A DNA stretch of 64,000 nt, taken from contig CAIKAD010000005.1 of the NCBI GenBank assembly GCA_903825315.1, forward strand, positions 124,001 through 188,000. The letters run 5' to 3'. Numbering within the stretch: the first letter of the stretch is position 1; the number at the start of each line of letters is the position of its first letter. The stretch comes from an uncultured Candidatus Peregrinibacteria bacterium. Its GTDB lineage: Bacteria > Patescibacteriota > Gracilibacteria > Peribacterales > Peribacteraceae. This document shows, piece after piece, positions 34,193-42,635 of the stretch. The translations under genes were made by a program, and so were the position numbers. The notes beneath the pieces are model-generated. The model was not told the origin of the DNA. It searched no databases and saw nothing but the letters and a program-made list of their open reading frames with translations.

Positions 34193-36091
34193 ATGGAAAA
34201 AATGAATGAAACGACGCAACCGGCGCCACAAGTGCCGGGAGCTCTTCCCCTTGAGGGAACACCGCTGCCAAAGGCCCCGAACAAAATCGAGGGCTCCCAG
34301 GCACATCCTCAATCTCAGAGAGGGCCGCGGCCCCCCTTTAGAAACCGCAATCGCAACAACCGGCAGCAAGGCCAGCAAAAGACAGGTCATGCGCCGCAAG
34401 GACAACAGGCCGGCGACGGCCGCAAGATGCCGCTCCGGGTCTATCCCCTTGGCGGATTCGAGCAAGTTGGCCGCAACTGCTTCGTCGTGGAAGTGGATGG
34501 CGACATCTATCTCATCGACCTCGGCTTGGAATTTCCGGACGAGGACATGCTCGGCATCGACTATTTGATTCCGGACATCTCCCCTCTGCGCGGGCGCGAG
34601 AACAGGATCAAAGGAATCCTCTTTACCCACGCACACCTGGATCACATCGGCGCGGTGCAGCATCTGCTCCCCGCCCTCCACTTTCCGCCGCTCTTCGGCA
34701 CGCGCCTTACCATGGCGTTCGTCCGCAAGCGGCTGGATGAGGAGAAAATGACCTCCCAGGCGCGCATGAATGTAGTGGACTTCCGCAAGAAGATCCGCCT
34801 CGGCAAAGTGGAAGTGGAATTCCTCCGTGTAACCCACTCCATACCGGACTCCGCCGCCATCGCGGTGCACACGCCGTATGGCACCATCATCCACACAGGT
34901 GACTTCAAATTCGACCTCACCCCGATGAATGAGCCGCCTGCGGACTTTCACCGCCTTGCAGAACTCGGCGACAAGGGCGTACTTGCGGTCATCGCGGACT
35001 CCACCAACGCCACCAAGCCCGGAAATTCCAAGAGCGAGAAGGAGATTTCCGAAACGCTCCACGGCCTCATCCGCGACGCCAAAGGCCGTGTGATCATCTC
35101 CACCTTCAGCTCGCTCATCAACCGCATGCAGCAAATTATCGAGCATGCACGCACGTTCAACCGCAAGATCTTCATCTCCGGACGGAGCATGGAGACTAAC
35201 CTGGAAATTGCGCAACAGCTCGGCTACCTGCGCATCCCGCGCGGCATGATCCGCAAAGTGAGCCCCGCCATGGACAACCTCCCGGACAAGGAAGTGTTAA
35301 TCCTCACCACGGGCAGCCAAGGCGAAGAGATGGCCGGTCTCGCGCGCATAGGCCTCGGCACGCATCGCCACATCATCGTCAAGAAAGGCGACACTGTCAT
35401 CCTCAGTTCCAACCCGATCATCGGGAACGAACGCGCGGTGGCCAAGGTCGTCAACAACCTCCACATGCAGGGCGCCAATGTGATGACCAACCAGGAACTG
35501 GCGCTCCACACCACGGGACACGGCTACGCCAACGACATCCTCCTCATGCACCGCCTCGTGCGTGCCAAGCACATCATCCCCGAACACGGCGAAGCGCACA
35601 TGCGCGCCGCGCACGCGGACCTCGCACGCGACCTCGGCTATACCGAGAACCGCATCCATGCGCTCGCCAACGGCGAGATCCTGGAGTTTGATACCAAGGG
35701 CGATGCACGCAAGAGCAAGAGCAAACTCGTCTTCAAGGACGTGATCATCGACGGCCGGGGCAGCGCCGGCGAAGGCCAGCGCACGCTCGACGACCGCAAG
35801 GTGATGAGCTCCTCCGGCGTGATCATCGTGCTCTTCAAGGTCTACAACGAGTCTAAGAGGCTCGTCGGCGATCCGGACATCATCTCTCGCGGGCTCCTCT
35901 ATGGCTCCGAGCAACAGACCATCACCCGCGAGCTCACCCAGGCATCCCGCAAGGCGTACGAGGATGAGCTCAACCGCGGAGAAAAGGATCGCAAGGCCCT
36001 CAAGCGCGCGGTGACCGGCGCACTCTTCCGCTACTTTGATAGGAAGCTGGACCGGGAGCCGATGGTTATACCATTGATGGTGGAAGTCTGA
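34193..36091 (+). CDS. rnj: Ribonuclease J
   Basis: Metallo-beta-lactamase/beta-CASP endo- and 5'-3' exoribonuclease central to mRNA decay and rRNA maturation in bacteria without RNase E. 632 residues. The first 75 are Pro/Gln/Arg/Asn rich (RNRNNRQQGQQK), an unstructured RNA-binding-like extension. The core has the metal motif HAHLDHIGA, later HTGDFKFD, ADSTNA, FISGRSMETN (beta-CASP) and HTTGHGYANDI plus PEHGEAHMRAA. The ATG at 34193 is used; a second in-frame ATG is three codons on. A hairpin lies immediately upstream, so 5' UTR control is possible. Confidence 0.95.
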   Translation: MEKMNETTQPAPQVPGALPLEGTPLPKAPNKIEGSQAHPQSQRGPRPPFRNRNRNNRQQGQQKTGHAPQGQQAGDGRKMPLRVYPLGGFEQVGRNCFVVEVDGDIYLIDLGLEFPDEDMLGIDYLIPDISPLRGRENRIKGILFTHAHLDHIGAVQHLLPALHFPPLFGTRLTMAFVRKRLDEEKMTSQARMNVVDFRKKIRLGKVEVEFLRVTHSIPDSAAIAVHTPYGTIIHTGDFKFDLTPMNEPPADFHRLAELGDKGVLAVIADSTNATKPGNSKSEKEISETLHGLIRDAKGRVIISTFSSLINRMQQIIEHARTFNRKIFISGRSMETNLEIAQQLGYLRIPRGMIRKVSPAMDNLPDKEVLILTTGSQGEEMAGLARIGLGTHRHIIVKKGDTVILSSNPIIGNERAVAKVVNNLHMQGANVMTNQELALHTTGHGYANDILLMHRLVRAKHIIPEHGEAHMRAAHADLARDLGYTENRIHALANGEILEFDTKGDARKSKSKLVFKDVIIDGRGSAGEGQRTLDDRKVMSSSGVIIVLFKVYNESKRLVGDPDIISRGLLYGSEQQTITRELTQASRKAYEDELNRGEKDRKALKRAVTGALFRYFDRKLDREPMVIPLMVEV

Positions 36092-36113
36092 GAAGAATGA
36101 GGCATTTTGCATC

Positions 36114-36142
36114 AAGAATCAGGAGTAACACTCTTGATTCTT
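36114..36142 (+). terminator. Hairpin after RNase J gene, probable terminator
   Basis: AAGAATCAGGAG pairs over 12 bp (one G-U) with CTCTTGATTCTT, loop TAACA, followed by TATTCTTGATT. The words belong to the AATCAAGAATC dispersed repeat family. Confidence 0.55.
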
Positions 36143-36147
36143 TATTC

Positions 36148-36175
36148 TTGATTCAAGATTCTCTGCCATTATGAT
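36148..36175 (+). promoter_or_regulatory. Promoter of the HAD phosphatase gene
   Basis: TTGATT (36148-36153), 16-base spacer, TATGAT (36170-36175). The repeat-derived sequence supplies the -35. Confidence 0.5.
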
Positions 36176-36185
36176 CACAGAACTA

Positions 36186-36821
36186 ATGCAATACGAAGCC
36201 ATCCTCTTCGACCTCGACGGCACCCTCGTCAGCTCCACCGATCTCTGGGGGGAAGCATTGCGCAGCATGTTCGCTACTCTGGGCATAGAGCTTCCCGCTG
36301 AAACGTTTAAACAGCTGTATCGGGCGAACCTGAAACTCAAGGACTGGATCGCGCGATTCGGCGTTCAGGAAACCGATCTGGAACGTCTGCGCCCGCTCCG
36401 CGACGCGCATTATATCCGTCTACTGAAAGAACGGGTGGATTGGATAGACGGCGCTGAGGACCTCCTTGCATCATTAACCGAGACCCATCCTCTTGGTCTC
36501 GTGACGGGATCATGGATGAGTTACGTCAACGCTATCAATACTCGGCTACCACTCGTCGGATATTTCAAGACAATCATTACAGCAGAAAAGGTGGGTGATT
36601 TTATGAAGCCGCATCCGCACAGTCTCCTTCTTGCCGCGGACAGCCTCAGGGTCGATCCCAAGAAATGTATATACATCGGCGACCAGCTCTTCGATATCGA
36701 GGCGGCAAGGAACGCCGGCATGGCAAGCTGTTGCGTGCGCGGGTCCTACACGCCGAAAGAGGCGGCGGAAGAGGCGGACTTTACAGTGGAATCACTGGAA
36801 GAACTGAAAGAGATTGTATAG
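36186..36821 (+). CDS. HAD-superfamily phosphatase (phosphoglycolate phosphatase / beta-phosphoglucomutase-like)
   Basis: Motif I is ILFDLDGTLV with both Asp residues. Motif II is LVTGSW (Thr/Ser position). Motif III uses Lys in KVGDFMKPHP. Motif IV is YIGDQLFDIEAARNAGM. The helical cap between motif I and II is of the C1 type found in small-molecule phosphatases and phosphomutases. The start at 36186 (MQYEAILFD) is preferred because the -10 element overlaps the ATG at 36171. Substrate unknown. The stop codon is part of a 22-bp repeat shared with the tsaC 3' flank. Confidence 0.9.
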   Translation: MQYEAILFDLDGTLVSSTDLWGEALRSMFATLGIELPAETFKQLYRANLKLKDWIARFGVQETDLERLRPLRDAHYIRLLKERVDWIDGAEDLLASLTETHPLGLVTGSWMSYVNAINTRLPLVGYFKTIITAEKVGDFMKPHPHSLLLAADSLRVDPKKCIYIGDQLFDIEAARNAGMASCCVRGSYTPKEAAEEADFTVESLEELKEIV

Positions 36822-36836
36822 ACAATGTATATACGT
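36815..36836. repeat. 22-bp dispersed repeat, copy 1
   Basis: TGTATAGACAA + T + GTATATACGT, overlapping the HAD gene's stop. The second copy, inverted, is at 61633-61654. Confidence 0.75.
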
Positions 36837-36869
36837 ATCCGCAGTAATGTAGACGGCAACCGCAGCCAC

Positions 36870-37229
36870 TCAGATTGTCTCTTCACTATCCTGCTCCGGC
36901 GGCAGTTCCTCCAATAGCCTCTCAACAATCTTACGTTCTCTGCTGTGCCCGGGGAGAGCGTTGAGCGCTGTCTGCACTGCCCTGCGTGTCTGTCCCAAAA
37001 TCTCCCTGCGAGAATCCTCGGTAGCCTGACCGGGCGCCGTCGCGAGTTGTTCGAGATGACCAAGGGAGCAGGAAACAAGCGAGCGCGCCAGGACTTGCAC
37101 CCCTTCGAGACGCGTATCATCCCACTCCGGTCTTTCCGGATTCGCCAGCGCAGTAAGCTTCTCAATATGCCTGCAAATGGAAGGAGGAACTTCCGGTTCA
37201 GCAGAAGAGGCGGATAGGGATTTGGACAT
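36870..37229 (-). CDS. Hypothetical protein (119 aa)
   Basis: Helical and charged, with no membrane segment and no domain I recognise (ICRHIEKLTALANPE, ARSLVSCSLGHLEQLA, RRAVQTALNALPGHSRERKIVERLLEELP). The start at 37229 (MSKSLSASS) is chosen because TACCAT (37239-37244 on the minus strand) lies nine bases upstream; an ATG at 37265 would add 12 residues. It is an isolated gene, convergent with the HAD gene. Confidence 0.55.
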   Translation of the reverse strand: MSKSLSASSAEPEVPPSICRHIEKLTALANPERPEWDDTRLEGVQVLARSLVSCSLGHLEQLATAPGQATEDSRREILGQTRRAVQTALNALPGHSRERKIVERLLEELPPEQDSEETI

Positions 37230-37351
37230 AGGAGCGGAATGGTACGCGCTGTTGCGTAGGCGCACAAGAAACTGCTCTGTGGCTTACAGATCACACAACT
37301 TTCCCTTTCACTTTCCATCCTTCATACGGCGTCCGACCTTCGCAGAAGGCC

Positions 37352-37379
37352 GCCCACCGTAGCTTTAGCGAAGGTGGGC
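37352..37379. repeat. CPR-type palindromic repeat GCCCACC...GGTGGGC
   Basis: GCCCACC-GTAGCTTTAGCGAA-GGTGGGC forms a 7-bp stem. The internal GTAGCTTTAGCGAAGG is a word I associate with very common intergenic repeats of CPR genomes. Partial copies flank it (CGACCTTCGCAGAAGGC at 37334-37350, CTTCTGCTACGGTCGGCAGG at 37404-37423). The surrounding 37230-37429 spacer holds nothing else I can name. Confidence 0.65.
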
Positions 37380-37429
37380 AGCCCACCACTATCCTCTCAA
37401 TTCCTTCTGCTACGGTCGGCAGGCCAGCC

Positions 37430-38578
37430 TTACATTTTTACTTTTCCTCTGACTTTCCAATTTTCGTAAGGAGTCCACTTACATTTGGAATGCAGCCCCT
37501 CCGCATGAATCTCCCATTCTTCACCCGGTTTGATTTTGATAGTGGAATTGCCATCCTTCCCCAGCGAGAGAATTCTGTTGGGATTCTCGAAGCAGAGGCG
37601 ACGAATGTCATCGACCGTGAGAACTGCTTTTGCAGGTTTGGGCGACATTGGGTGAGGCCACTGTCCGGACAGGACTGTCAGCAGTAAAGGAAGCATCGTC
37701 TCCACGCCGGGGACACCGCCCGGCGCTTTAAGCGGTTCGCCGCTCTTCTCCTCCACGGTATGCGGGGCATGGTCCGTGGCGATGCAATCCACCGTTCCGT
37801 CCGCAATCCCTTTCCAGAGCGCGTCGCGGTCTTCGACGGAACGCAGGGGTGGGTTCATCTTTCCCATCGTACCGAGCGCCGGATAGTCCTCAACCGTGAG
37901 AAAGAGATGATGCGGCGTGACATCGCACGTAACGTTGATGCCGTCTTTCTTCGCCTTCCGAATGAGCGCAAGCGCGCGCTTGGTGGAAATGTGCGTGGGG
38001 TGCACGTGGGCGCCGGTTTTGCGCGATTGCTCGAGGAGAAACGATACTGCCTTCTCTTCGCTCTCCGGCGGGCGTCGCCTGGAATGCGCGCTTACATCCG
38101 CTTCCTTCATTAACCTGTCAGCCGCATTGGCATTGATCTCCGGATCCTCACAATGAGCTACCACCACAAGATGCTGCTCCTTGCAGAACCGAAGCACATC
38201 CCCCACAAGCGCAGGATCGATTTTTTGATTGCCCGTCGAATGATCCAAATACAGTTTGACGCCGCAGCAGGAGGCACGCAGATCTACCAGTTCGTTATTC
38301 GTGCACAAGCGGCGCAGTTCCTCCAAGTGTTCGGGAGCCGTAACGCCAAAGTAAAAGCGGATGTCGCAATCCTTGAACCGCTTGGCACGCTCCACCTTGT
38401 CGCGAAGTGCGTTTACCGTCACCGTCGGCGGGTCGGTGTTGGGCATGTCGCACACCGTCGTCACTCCGCCTGCAAGCGCCGCGCGCGTCTCTGTTTCCAT
38501 ATCCCCTTTTTGCGTGAGGCCCGGCTCGCGGAGGTGAACATGCATGTCGATGAGGCCGGGCAGGGAGATGGTGGGCAC
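37430..38578 (-). CDS. pyrC: Dihydroorotase
   Basis: Third step of de novo UMP synthesis, carbamoyl aspartate to dihydroorotate. About 382 residues. IDMHVHLREPG holds the first metal ligands, CGVKLYLDHSTG the region of the modified Lys, VVVAHCED and HPTHIST the His ligands, and CIATDHAPHTVEEK the catalytic Asp. It is class I-like but has almost no N-terminal beta domain. On the minus strand TATTCT (38585-38590, preceded by TGC) ends six bases before a GTG at 38578, taken here as the start; a TTG at 38584 would add two residues. pyrB is nearby on the same strand but separated by the plus-strand gene at 38662. Confidence 0.93.
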   Translation of the reverse strand: MPTISLPGLIDMHVHLREPGLTQKGDMETETRAALAGGVTTVCDMPNTDPPTVTVNALRDKVERAKRFKDCDIRFYFGVTAPEHLEELRRLCTNNELVDLRASCCGVKLYLDHSTGNQKIDPALVGDVLRFCKEQHLVVVAHCEDPEINANAADRLMKEADVSAHSRRRPPESEEKAVSFLLEQSRKTGAHVHPTHISTKRALALIRKAKKDGINVTCDVTPHHLFLTVEDYPALGTMGKMNPPLRSVEDRDALWKGIADGTVDCIATDHAPHTVEEKSGEPLKAPGGVPGVETMLPLLLTVLSGQWPHPMSPKPAKAVLTVDDIRRLCFENPNRILSLGKDGNSTIKIKPGEEWEIHAEGLHSKCKWTPYENWKVRGKVKM

Positions 38579-38584
38579 ACACAA

Positions 38585-38655
38585 AGAATAGCAGATGTAA
38601 CAGCCGGAGAACGCATATTGTCGGACATTGACTCATTCTCAAGAGTATTTATAAT
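38585..38655. promoter_or_regulatory. Divergent promoter pair between pyrC and the 38662 gene
   Basis: Plus strand: TTGACT (38628-38633), 16-base spacer, TATAAT (38650-38655), six bases to the ATG at 38662. Minus strand: extended -10 TGCTATTCT (TATTCT at 38585-38590), six bases to the GTG of pyrC. Confidence 0.65.
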
Positions 38656-38661
38656 CATCCT

Positions 38662-39339
38662 ATGGGCCTCCGGAACTTCTTCAATCTCATAAACAAAGCG
38701 GTACAACCGGCAATGCCGCAAAGCAGCTTCGAAGGCCTCACGGAGCTTGAGCTGGAAACGCACCTTGCCATTGCCCGGTACGGAGATTTTGAGCTCACCG
38801 ATGCTATCCGGCCTTCATACGACCTGCAGATCGTCCCTCGCGAAGGCTGGCGCCAAGACGTGCATAGTGATGGGATCCCCGTCCTCCTGGCCGCCTGCAC
38901 ACGGCAAAAACTCTTCGGCGTGTTCATGGAACTCGTGGGCACGATGGGACCCTATGTCGACACCGTCCTCGAAACCAGCCATATGACCTCCGACGGGGAA
39001 CACCGGGACCTGTACCGTGAGGGCATCGATCTCCCCGTGCTCCAGAGCCTGCTATGGGAGTACGAAGATTTGCTCATGAACGACGGATGGACCGGCATTG
39101 CCGTCTTGGAACCGGACGTCCGGCGGGAAATCCAGTTAAACGAGCATAAGTTGCTCGTCGCCTATGGCAACGATCTGTCGGCGGAAAAAGACGTCCTACG
39201 GAACGCGGGCATTGCGCAGAACCAACACATCAAATTCATCACGGAGAATGAGCACATCCATTCATCCTCGGAAACCTATCAACGACTGTGCAATGCATTG
39301 AGATGCCAACTCGGCCTGGACGACGATTACACGCCCTAA
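38662..39339 (+). CDS. Conserved-looking hypothetical protein (225 aa)
   Basis: A soluble protein with no recognised domain. It has alternating strands and helices (LLAACTRQKLFGVFMELVG, DLPVLQSLLWEYEDLLMNDGWTGIAVLEP, HKLLVAYGNDLSAEKDVLRNAG). Strong consensus promoter with leaderless spacing. It is placed between pyrC and pyrB on the opposite strand, which by itself does not link it to pyrimidine synthesis. Confidence 0.75.
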   Translation: MGLRNFFNLINKAVQPAMPQSSFEGLTELELETHLAIARYGDFELTDAIRPSYDLQIVPREGWRQDVHSDGIPVLLAACTRQKLFGVFMELVGTMGPYVDTVLETSHMTSDGEHRDLYREGIDLPVLQSLLWEYEDLLMNDGWTGIAVLEPDVRREIQLNEHKLLVAYGNDLSAEKDVLRNAGIAQNQHIKFITENEHIHSSSETYQRLCNALRCQLGLDDDYTP

Positions 39340-39359
39340 TTACAGAAATCGTTCCGCAC

Positions 39360-40277
39360 TCATCGTTCCAAAAGCATCTCCAAAATCGCCATTCTTGTCG
39401 GCACTCCGTTTCTCGCCTGGCGGAAGTACGCCGCATTCGGAAGCGCATCGACATCCGTTTCTATCTCTCCCACGCGCGGAAGCGGGTGCATGACGGTGAC
39501 ATCCTTGCCCTTGAGCTGATCCGCACGGAGGACATACACGTGCTTGAGGCGCTCGTACTCCGAGTGGTCCGTAAAGCGCTCCTTCTGAATGCGCGTCATG
39601 TATGCCACATCGCAGTCAAACGCTGCAGCGAAGTCCGATGTCTCCTCATATGGCAGCCCCTTCTCCTTGAGGAAGCTTGTAACCTTTTCCGGGATCTTAA
39701 GCTCCTGAGGCGAAACGTACGTAAAGTGGATGTCCTTGAAGAGCCCGAGGAGGTACGTAAGCGAGTGGACCGTGCGGCCGAACTTGAGATCGCCGACCAT
39801 CGCCACCTTAATACCGTCAACCTTCCCGCGTTCCTTGGAGATGGTATAGAGATCCAGAAGTGCTTGGGTGGGATGTTGGCCCGGACCGTCGCCGGCATTG
39901 ATGAAAGGGACTTTGGAAACGGAGGCGGCGCGGTCTGCCGAGCCCTGCTCCGGGTGCCGCATGGCGATGATATCCGCGTACTGGCTGACCATCATGATGG
40001 TGTCCTCGATGGTTTCCCCTTTATAGAGGGAACTAAACTGGAATCCGTCCGCCGTAATCACCTGGCCGCCCAGCCGCAGCATTGCCGTCTCAAAACTGAG
40101 ACGCGTGCGGGTAGAAGGCTCGTAGAAGAGCGCGGCAAGCACTTTGCCATGCAGCCGGTCATCCGCTTTCTTTTTTTCCAGCACCTTGTCCATATCAGCG
40201 GCGCGGGAGAGGATGGCGTCCGCATCTTTGCGTGTGAGTTGTTTGGTGGACGTGAGGTGCGTGAAAGGAAGCGGCAT
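39360..40277 (-). CDS. pyrB: Aspartate carbamoyltransferase catalytic subunit
   Basis: Joins carbamoyl phosphate and aspartate, the committed step of pyrimidine synthesis. About 305 residues. FYEPSTRTRLSFETAML contains the STRT carbamoyl phosphate site, GPGQHPTQALLDLYTI the HPTQ motif, VAMVGDLKFGRTVHSL the aspartate domain, and VMHPLPRVGEI the C-terminal HPLPR motif. TACGCT (40285-40290, minus strand) ends seven bases before the ATG at 40277; an ATG at 40283 would add two residues but sits one base from the -10. No pyrI is visible. Confidence 0.94.
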   Translation of the reverse strand: MPLPFTHLTSTKQLTRKDADAILSRAADMDKVLEKKKADDRLHGKVLAALFYEPSTRTRLSFETAMLRLGGQVITADGFQFSSLYKGETIEDTIMMVSQYADIIAMRHPEQGSADRAASVSKVPFINAGDGPGQHPTQALLDLYTISKERGKVDGIKVAMVGDLKFGRTVHSLTYLLGLFKDIHFTYVSPQELKIPEKVTSFLKEKGLPYEETSDFAAAFDCDVAYMTRIQKERFTDHSEYERLKHVYVLRADQLKGKDVTVMHPLPRVGEIETDVDALPNAAYFRQARNGVPTRMAILEMLLER

Positions 40278-40284
40278 AGCCATG

Positions 40285-40313
40285 AGCGTAGACGAAAGGA
40301 AATGGAGTGTCCA
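40285..40313 (-). promoter_or_regulatory. pyrB promoter
   Basis: On the minus strand TGGACA (40308-40313), 17-base spacer, TACGCT (40285-40290). Confidence 0.55.
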
Positions 40314-40366
40314 TGTTTCATTCCATCTGATCCCAAAGCCTCAAACTCGCACTCCTCCTCGCCTGT

Positions 40367-40394
40367 TTGACCGTACTGCAAGACTCCCTATACT
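40367..40394 (+). promoter_or_regulatory. Promoter of a candidate structured RNA
   Basis: TTGACC (40367-40372), 16-base spacer, TATACT (40389-40394). Strong consensus. No good coding frame starts downstream before 40622. Confidence 0.65.
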
Positions 40395-40400
40395 CCCGCT

Positions 40401-40587
40401 CTCCCATCGCATGGTGCCAGACATATCTCCTTGCCGCAGAGGGCAGGGCCAGTATGGATGGCCCGTATCTGTTCCGCATTCCGGTTCGCTACGGGCTTCC
40501 GGCGCACCTTCCCCAACGGTCAGCTCTGTCAGACAAGCACCCTCAGATGGGATCCCCCCCTGCCTCGGCGGGGGGGGCATTTTTTTC
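40401..40587 (+). ncRNA. Candidate small structured RNA, about 185 nt, unidentified
   Basis: Bounded by a strong promoter and an intrinsic terminator. TCCCATC at the 5' end pairs with GATGGGA near 40546-40552; GGTGC pairs with GCACC and GCAGAG with CTCTGT inside it, giving a long closed rod. GGGCCA-GTATGGA-TGGCCC is a perfect internal hairpin. A rod with an internal bubble is reminiscent of 6S RNA, but I cannot match a conserved motif of 6S, SRP RNA, tmRNA or a known riboswitch. It could also be the leader of the flippase gene. Confidence 0.45.
40554..40587 (+). terminator. Rho-independent terminator of the candidate RNA
   Basis: Seven C (40554-40560), loop TGCCTCGGC, then G8 and CATTTTTTT: a GC-only stem with a 7-T tail. 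It ends 35 bases before the flippase start. Confidence 0.8.
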
Positions 40588-40609
40588 TGCGCGTCGTTCA
40601 TCCCTCCTC

Positions 40610-40615
40610 TACAAT
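40610..40615 (+). promoter_or_regulatory. -10 element (TACAAT) of the flippase gene, six bases before ATG
   Basis: TACAAT then CCCCTC and the ATG at 40622. The -35 is weak (CTGCGC). Confidence 0.5.
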
Positions 40616-40621
40616 CCCCTC

Positions 40622-42160
40622 ATGTCCGAGACCGACCTCGAGATGATCACTGTGCCTCCCCAAAGCGAAGACGCCGCTCGCCAGGACGTCACATCAGACG
40701 GACGGGCCATCGCCTCCTCCACGCTGTGGCAGGTGGCAAGCCAGGTGCTGATGGCTGCGCTCTCCGTGGTGACCACTAAGTTCGTGGCGATGGGCCTGAG
40801 CCAGGAGCTAGCCGGCCAGTACAACACTGCATACGGCTACTTGCAGCTCTTCGGAATCCTCGCGGACTTCGGGCTCTACGCGGTGGCAGTCCGTGAGGTT
40901 AGTAAGGCAAAAAACCGCGAGCACGTCCTCGGCGCATTGATCGTCCTGCGCCTCATTATTCTCGCCTTCTCGCTCGGGAGCGCCGTGCTCATCGCCTGGC
41001 TTGTGCCGCACTGGCAGGGCACGCCCTTGCCGCTCGGCATTACCATTGCCGCGCTTGTCCCCACGCTTACGCTCGCTGCAGGAATCCTGCGCACTGCGTT
41101 CCAGGTGGAGCACCGGATGCACTACGTCTTCATCGCGGAGGTGGCACAGCGGATTATCACCGTCATTCTCATCGGCAGCATCGTCGTGAGCGGCATCCGC
41201 GCGTCGACGGACCCCAATATTTACCTGCTCTTCCTCGGCTTCGGGAGCATCGGTGCCCTGGAGCTCTTTCTCACCTCCGTCTTCTTCGCGCGCCGCATCG
41301 TCCCCATCCGCCCCCACTGGGATCCCGCGCTGCTTACACACCTCGCCAAGCAGGCGGCGCCCTATGGATTGGCCTACCTCTGTACCGCGCTCTACCGCCA
41401 GTTCGATGTGACGCTCATTTCCATGCTGCGTCCCACGGATTTCCAGCTGCAGAACGCGTACTACGGCTTCGTCCAACGGATGATGGACATGGCGTACCTC
41501 TTGCCCACGTTCCTCCTCAACTCCGCACTCCCCACACTCAGTACGCGCGCAGCGCGCGGGGAGGACACGCGCAGCATCTTAGGAAAGATCCTCTTCGCCA
41601 TCCTCCTCCTGGGTTCCACGGCGGCGCTCTTTGCCGCACTCTGGCCGCGCCCGCTCGTCGCACTCCTCACCACACAGGCATACCTCAGCACGGCAACCCA
41701 GCCGGGGTCGGATACCGTACTGCAGCTGCTCTCGCTCTCCATGTTCTTCAACGGCATCGTGGTCTACTCCTTCTACGTCCTCCTCACGCGCCACCGCTGG
41801 AAGCCGCTCGTCTTCACACTTGCGCTCGGTGTGGTTGTCTCGCTCGTCTCCAACGTACTGCTCATCCCGCGACTGGGATTTGTGGGCGCATCCGTCACCT
41901 CCATCGTCACCCACGCCTTCCTCGCCTGCCTGCTCCTCCCGCAGGCGATCCGCACCATGCCCATACGTTTCCCGATGAAAGAGATGACGCAGTGGGTCAC
42001 ATACAGCGTCGGTCTCGCCGCAGTCCTCTACCTCTTCCGCCCCTTCCTTACATCTTCCTTCCTTACACTAATCTTCGGCACCGCGACGGGGCTGTGGATG
42101 CTGGGCCTACTCTGGTCACTGGGATTGACGAAAGCTTTCCCGTCGATGTCACGAAAGTGA
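40622..42160 (+). CDS. Polysaccharide flippase (Wzx / MOP superfamily)
   Basis: 512 residues with 12-14 predicted membrane helices. ASSTLWQVASQVLMAALSVVTTKFVAMGLSQELAGQYNTAYGYLQLFGILADFGL is a typical first block of the polysaccharide transporter family. Presumably exports lipid-linked oligosaccharide made after the initiating transferase at 24431. The start at 40622 fits the leaderless promoter. The in-frame extension upstream to 40367 would run through the terminator and candidate RNA and is rejected. Confidence 0.9.
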   Translation: MSETDLEMITVPPQSEDAARQDVTSDGRAIASSTLWQVASQVLMAALSVVTTKFVAMGLSQELAGQYNTAYGYLQLFGILADFGLYAVAVREVSKAKNREHVLGALIVLRLIILAFSLGSAVLIAWLVPHWQGTPLPLGITIAALVPTLTLAAGILRTAFQVEHRMHYVFIAEVAQRIITVILIGSIVVSGIRASTDPNIYLLFLGFGSIGALELFLTSVFFARRIVPIRPHWDPALLTHLAKQAAPYGLAYLCTALYRQFDVTLISMLRPTDFQLQNAYYGFVQRMMDMAYLLPTFLLNSALPTLSTRAARGEDTRSILGKILFAILLLGSTAALFAALWPRPLVALLTTQAYLSTATQPGSDTVLQLLSLSMFFNGIVVYSFYVLLTRHRWKPLVFTLALGVVVSLVSNVLLIPRLGFVGASVTSIVTHAFLACLLLPQAIRTMPIRFPMKEMTQWVTYSVGLAAVLYLFRPFLTSSFLTLIFGTATGLWMLGLLWSLGLTKAFPSMSRK

Positions 42161-42272
42161 ACTGACAAAAGAAGCGATTCCACAGCAGGGAAGTGCCTGC
42201 CTTGAGCCGCCGAACGAGACAAGGGGATCGAAGGACGAGGGGCGGGAATCCTCAATACTTTCCCCTTTTTGC

Positions 42273-42300
42273 TTGCGAAAAACGTAAAGATAAGTAACAT
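42273..42300 (+). promoter_or_regulatory. Promoter of the BON-like gene
   Basis: TTGCGA (42273-42278), 16-base spacer, TAACAT (42295-42300), then six bases to the ATG. Confidence 0.55.
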
Positions 42301-42306
42301 TGCGTC

Positions 42307-42579
42307 ATGTTTAGAGAATATTGGCAAGATGCGGGAGAGCCGCTTCATCATCCGGATTCCACAGCCCTCGCTACGCAAGTAGAGACGCACATCCAGCAAA
42401 GAATCGGACGGGCAATCCGGGATCTGGCCGTGTTAGTCACTCACGATCCACTGCGGATTATCCTGCGTGGTGATGCCTCTACGTATTATCACAAGCAAAT
42501 GGCGCAAGAGGCCGTTAAAAGCGTGATGAAGCCTTGTGGAAGCGACTTTGCATTGGAGAACCACATAAACGTCGCGTAA
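42307..42579 (+). CDS. Small BON-like domain protein
   Basis: 90 residues. IGRAIRDLAVLVTHDPLRIILRGDASTYYHKQMAQEAV and the end ALENHINVA match the BON pattern (helix, strand, G-x-A/V, helix, V-x-N-x-I-x-V), best known from periplasmic and mechanosensitive-channel proteins. No signal peptide, so a cytoplasmic location is implied. The leaderless promoter supports the start. Partner and ligand unknown. Confidence 0.6.
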   Translation: MFREYWQDAGEPLHHPDSTALATQVETHIQQRIGRAIRDLAVLVTHDPLRIILRGDASTYYHKQMAQEAVKSVMKPCGSDFALENHINVA

Positions 42580-42598
42580 CACGCCCCGATTGCAGGAA

Positions 42599-42627
42599 TT
42601 GCGCCAAAACGCCATTTGTGCTACAAT
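42599..42627 (+). promoter_or_regulatory. Promoter of the FN3 surface protein gene
   Basis: TTGCGC (42599-42604), 17-base spacer, TACAAT (42622-42627) preceded by TGC. The ATG follows after eight bases. Confidence 0.7.
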
Positions 42628-42635
42628 AATGGGAA

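Noticed and set aside
29340-40283. Treating pyrC and pyrB as one operon
   Set aside because: An opposite-strand gene with its own promoter (38662-39339) separates them and each has its own -10 element.
40401-40587. Assigning the structured RNA as 6S, SRP RNA, tmRNA or a named riboswitch
   Set aside because: No signature motif could be matched by eye; left as unidentified.
40367-40621. In-frame N-terminal extension of the flippase
   Set aside because: It would translate through a strong promoter and a GC terminator with a 7-T tail; a -10 element sits six bases before the internal ATG at 40622.
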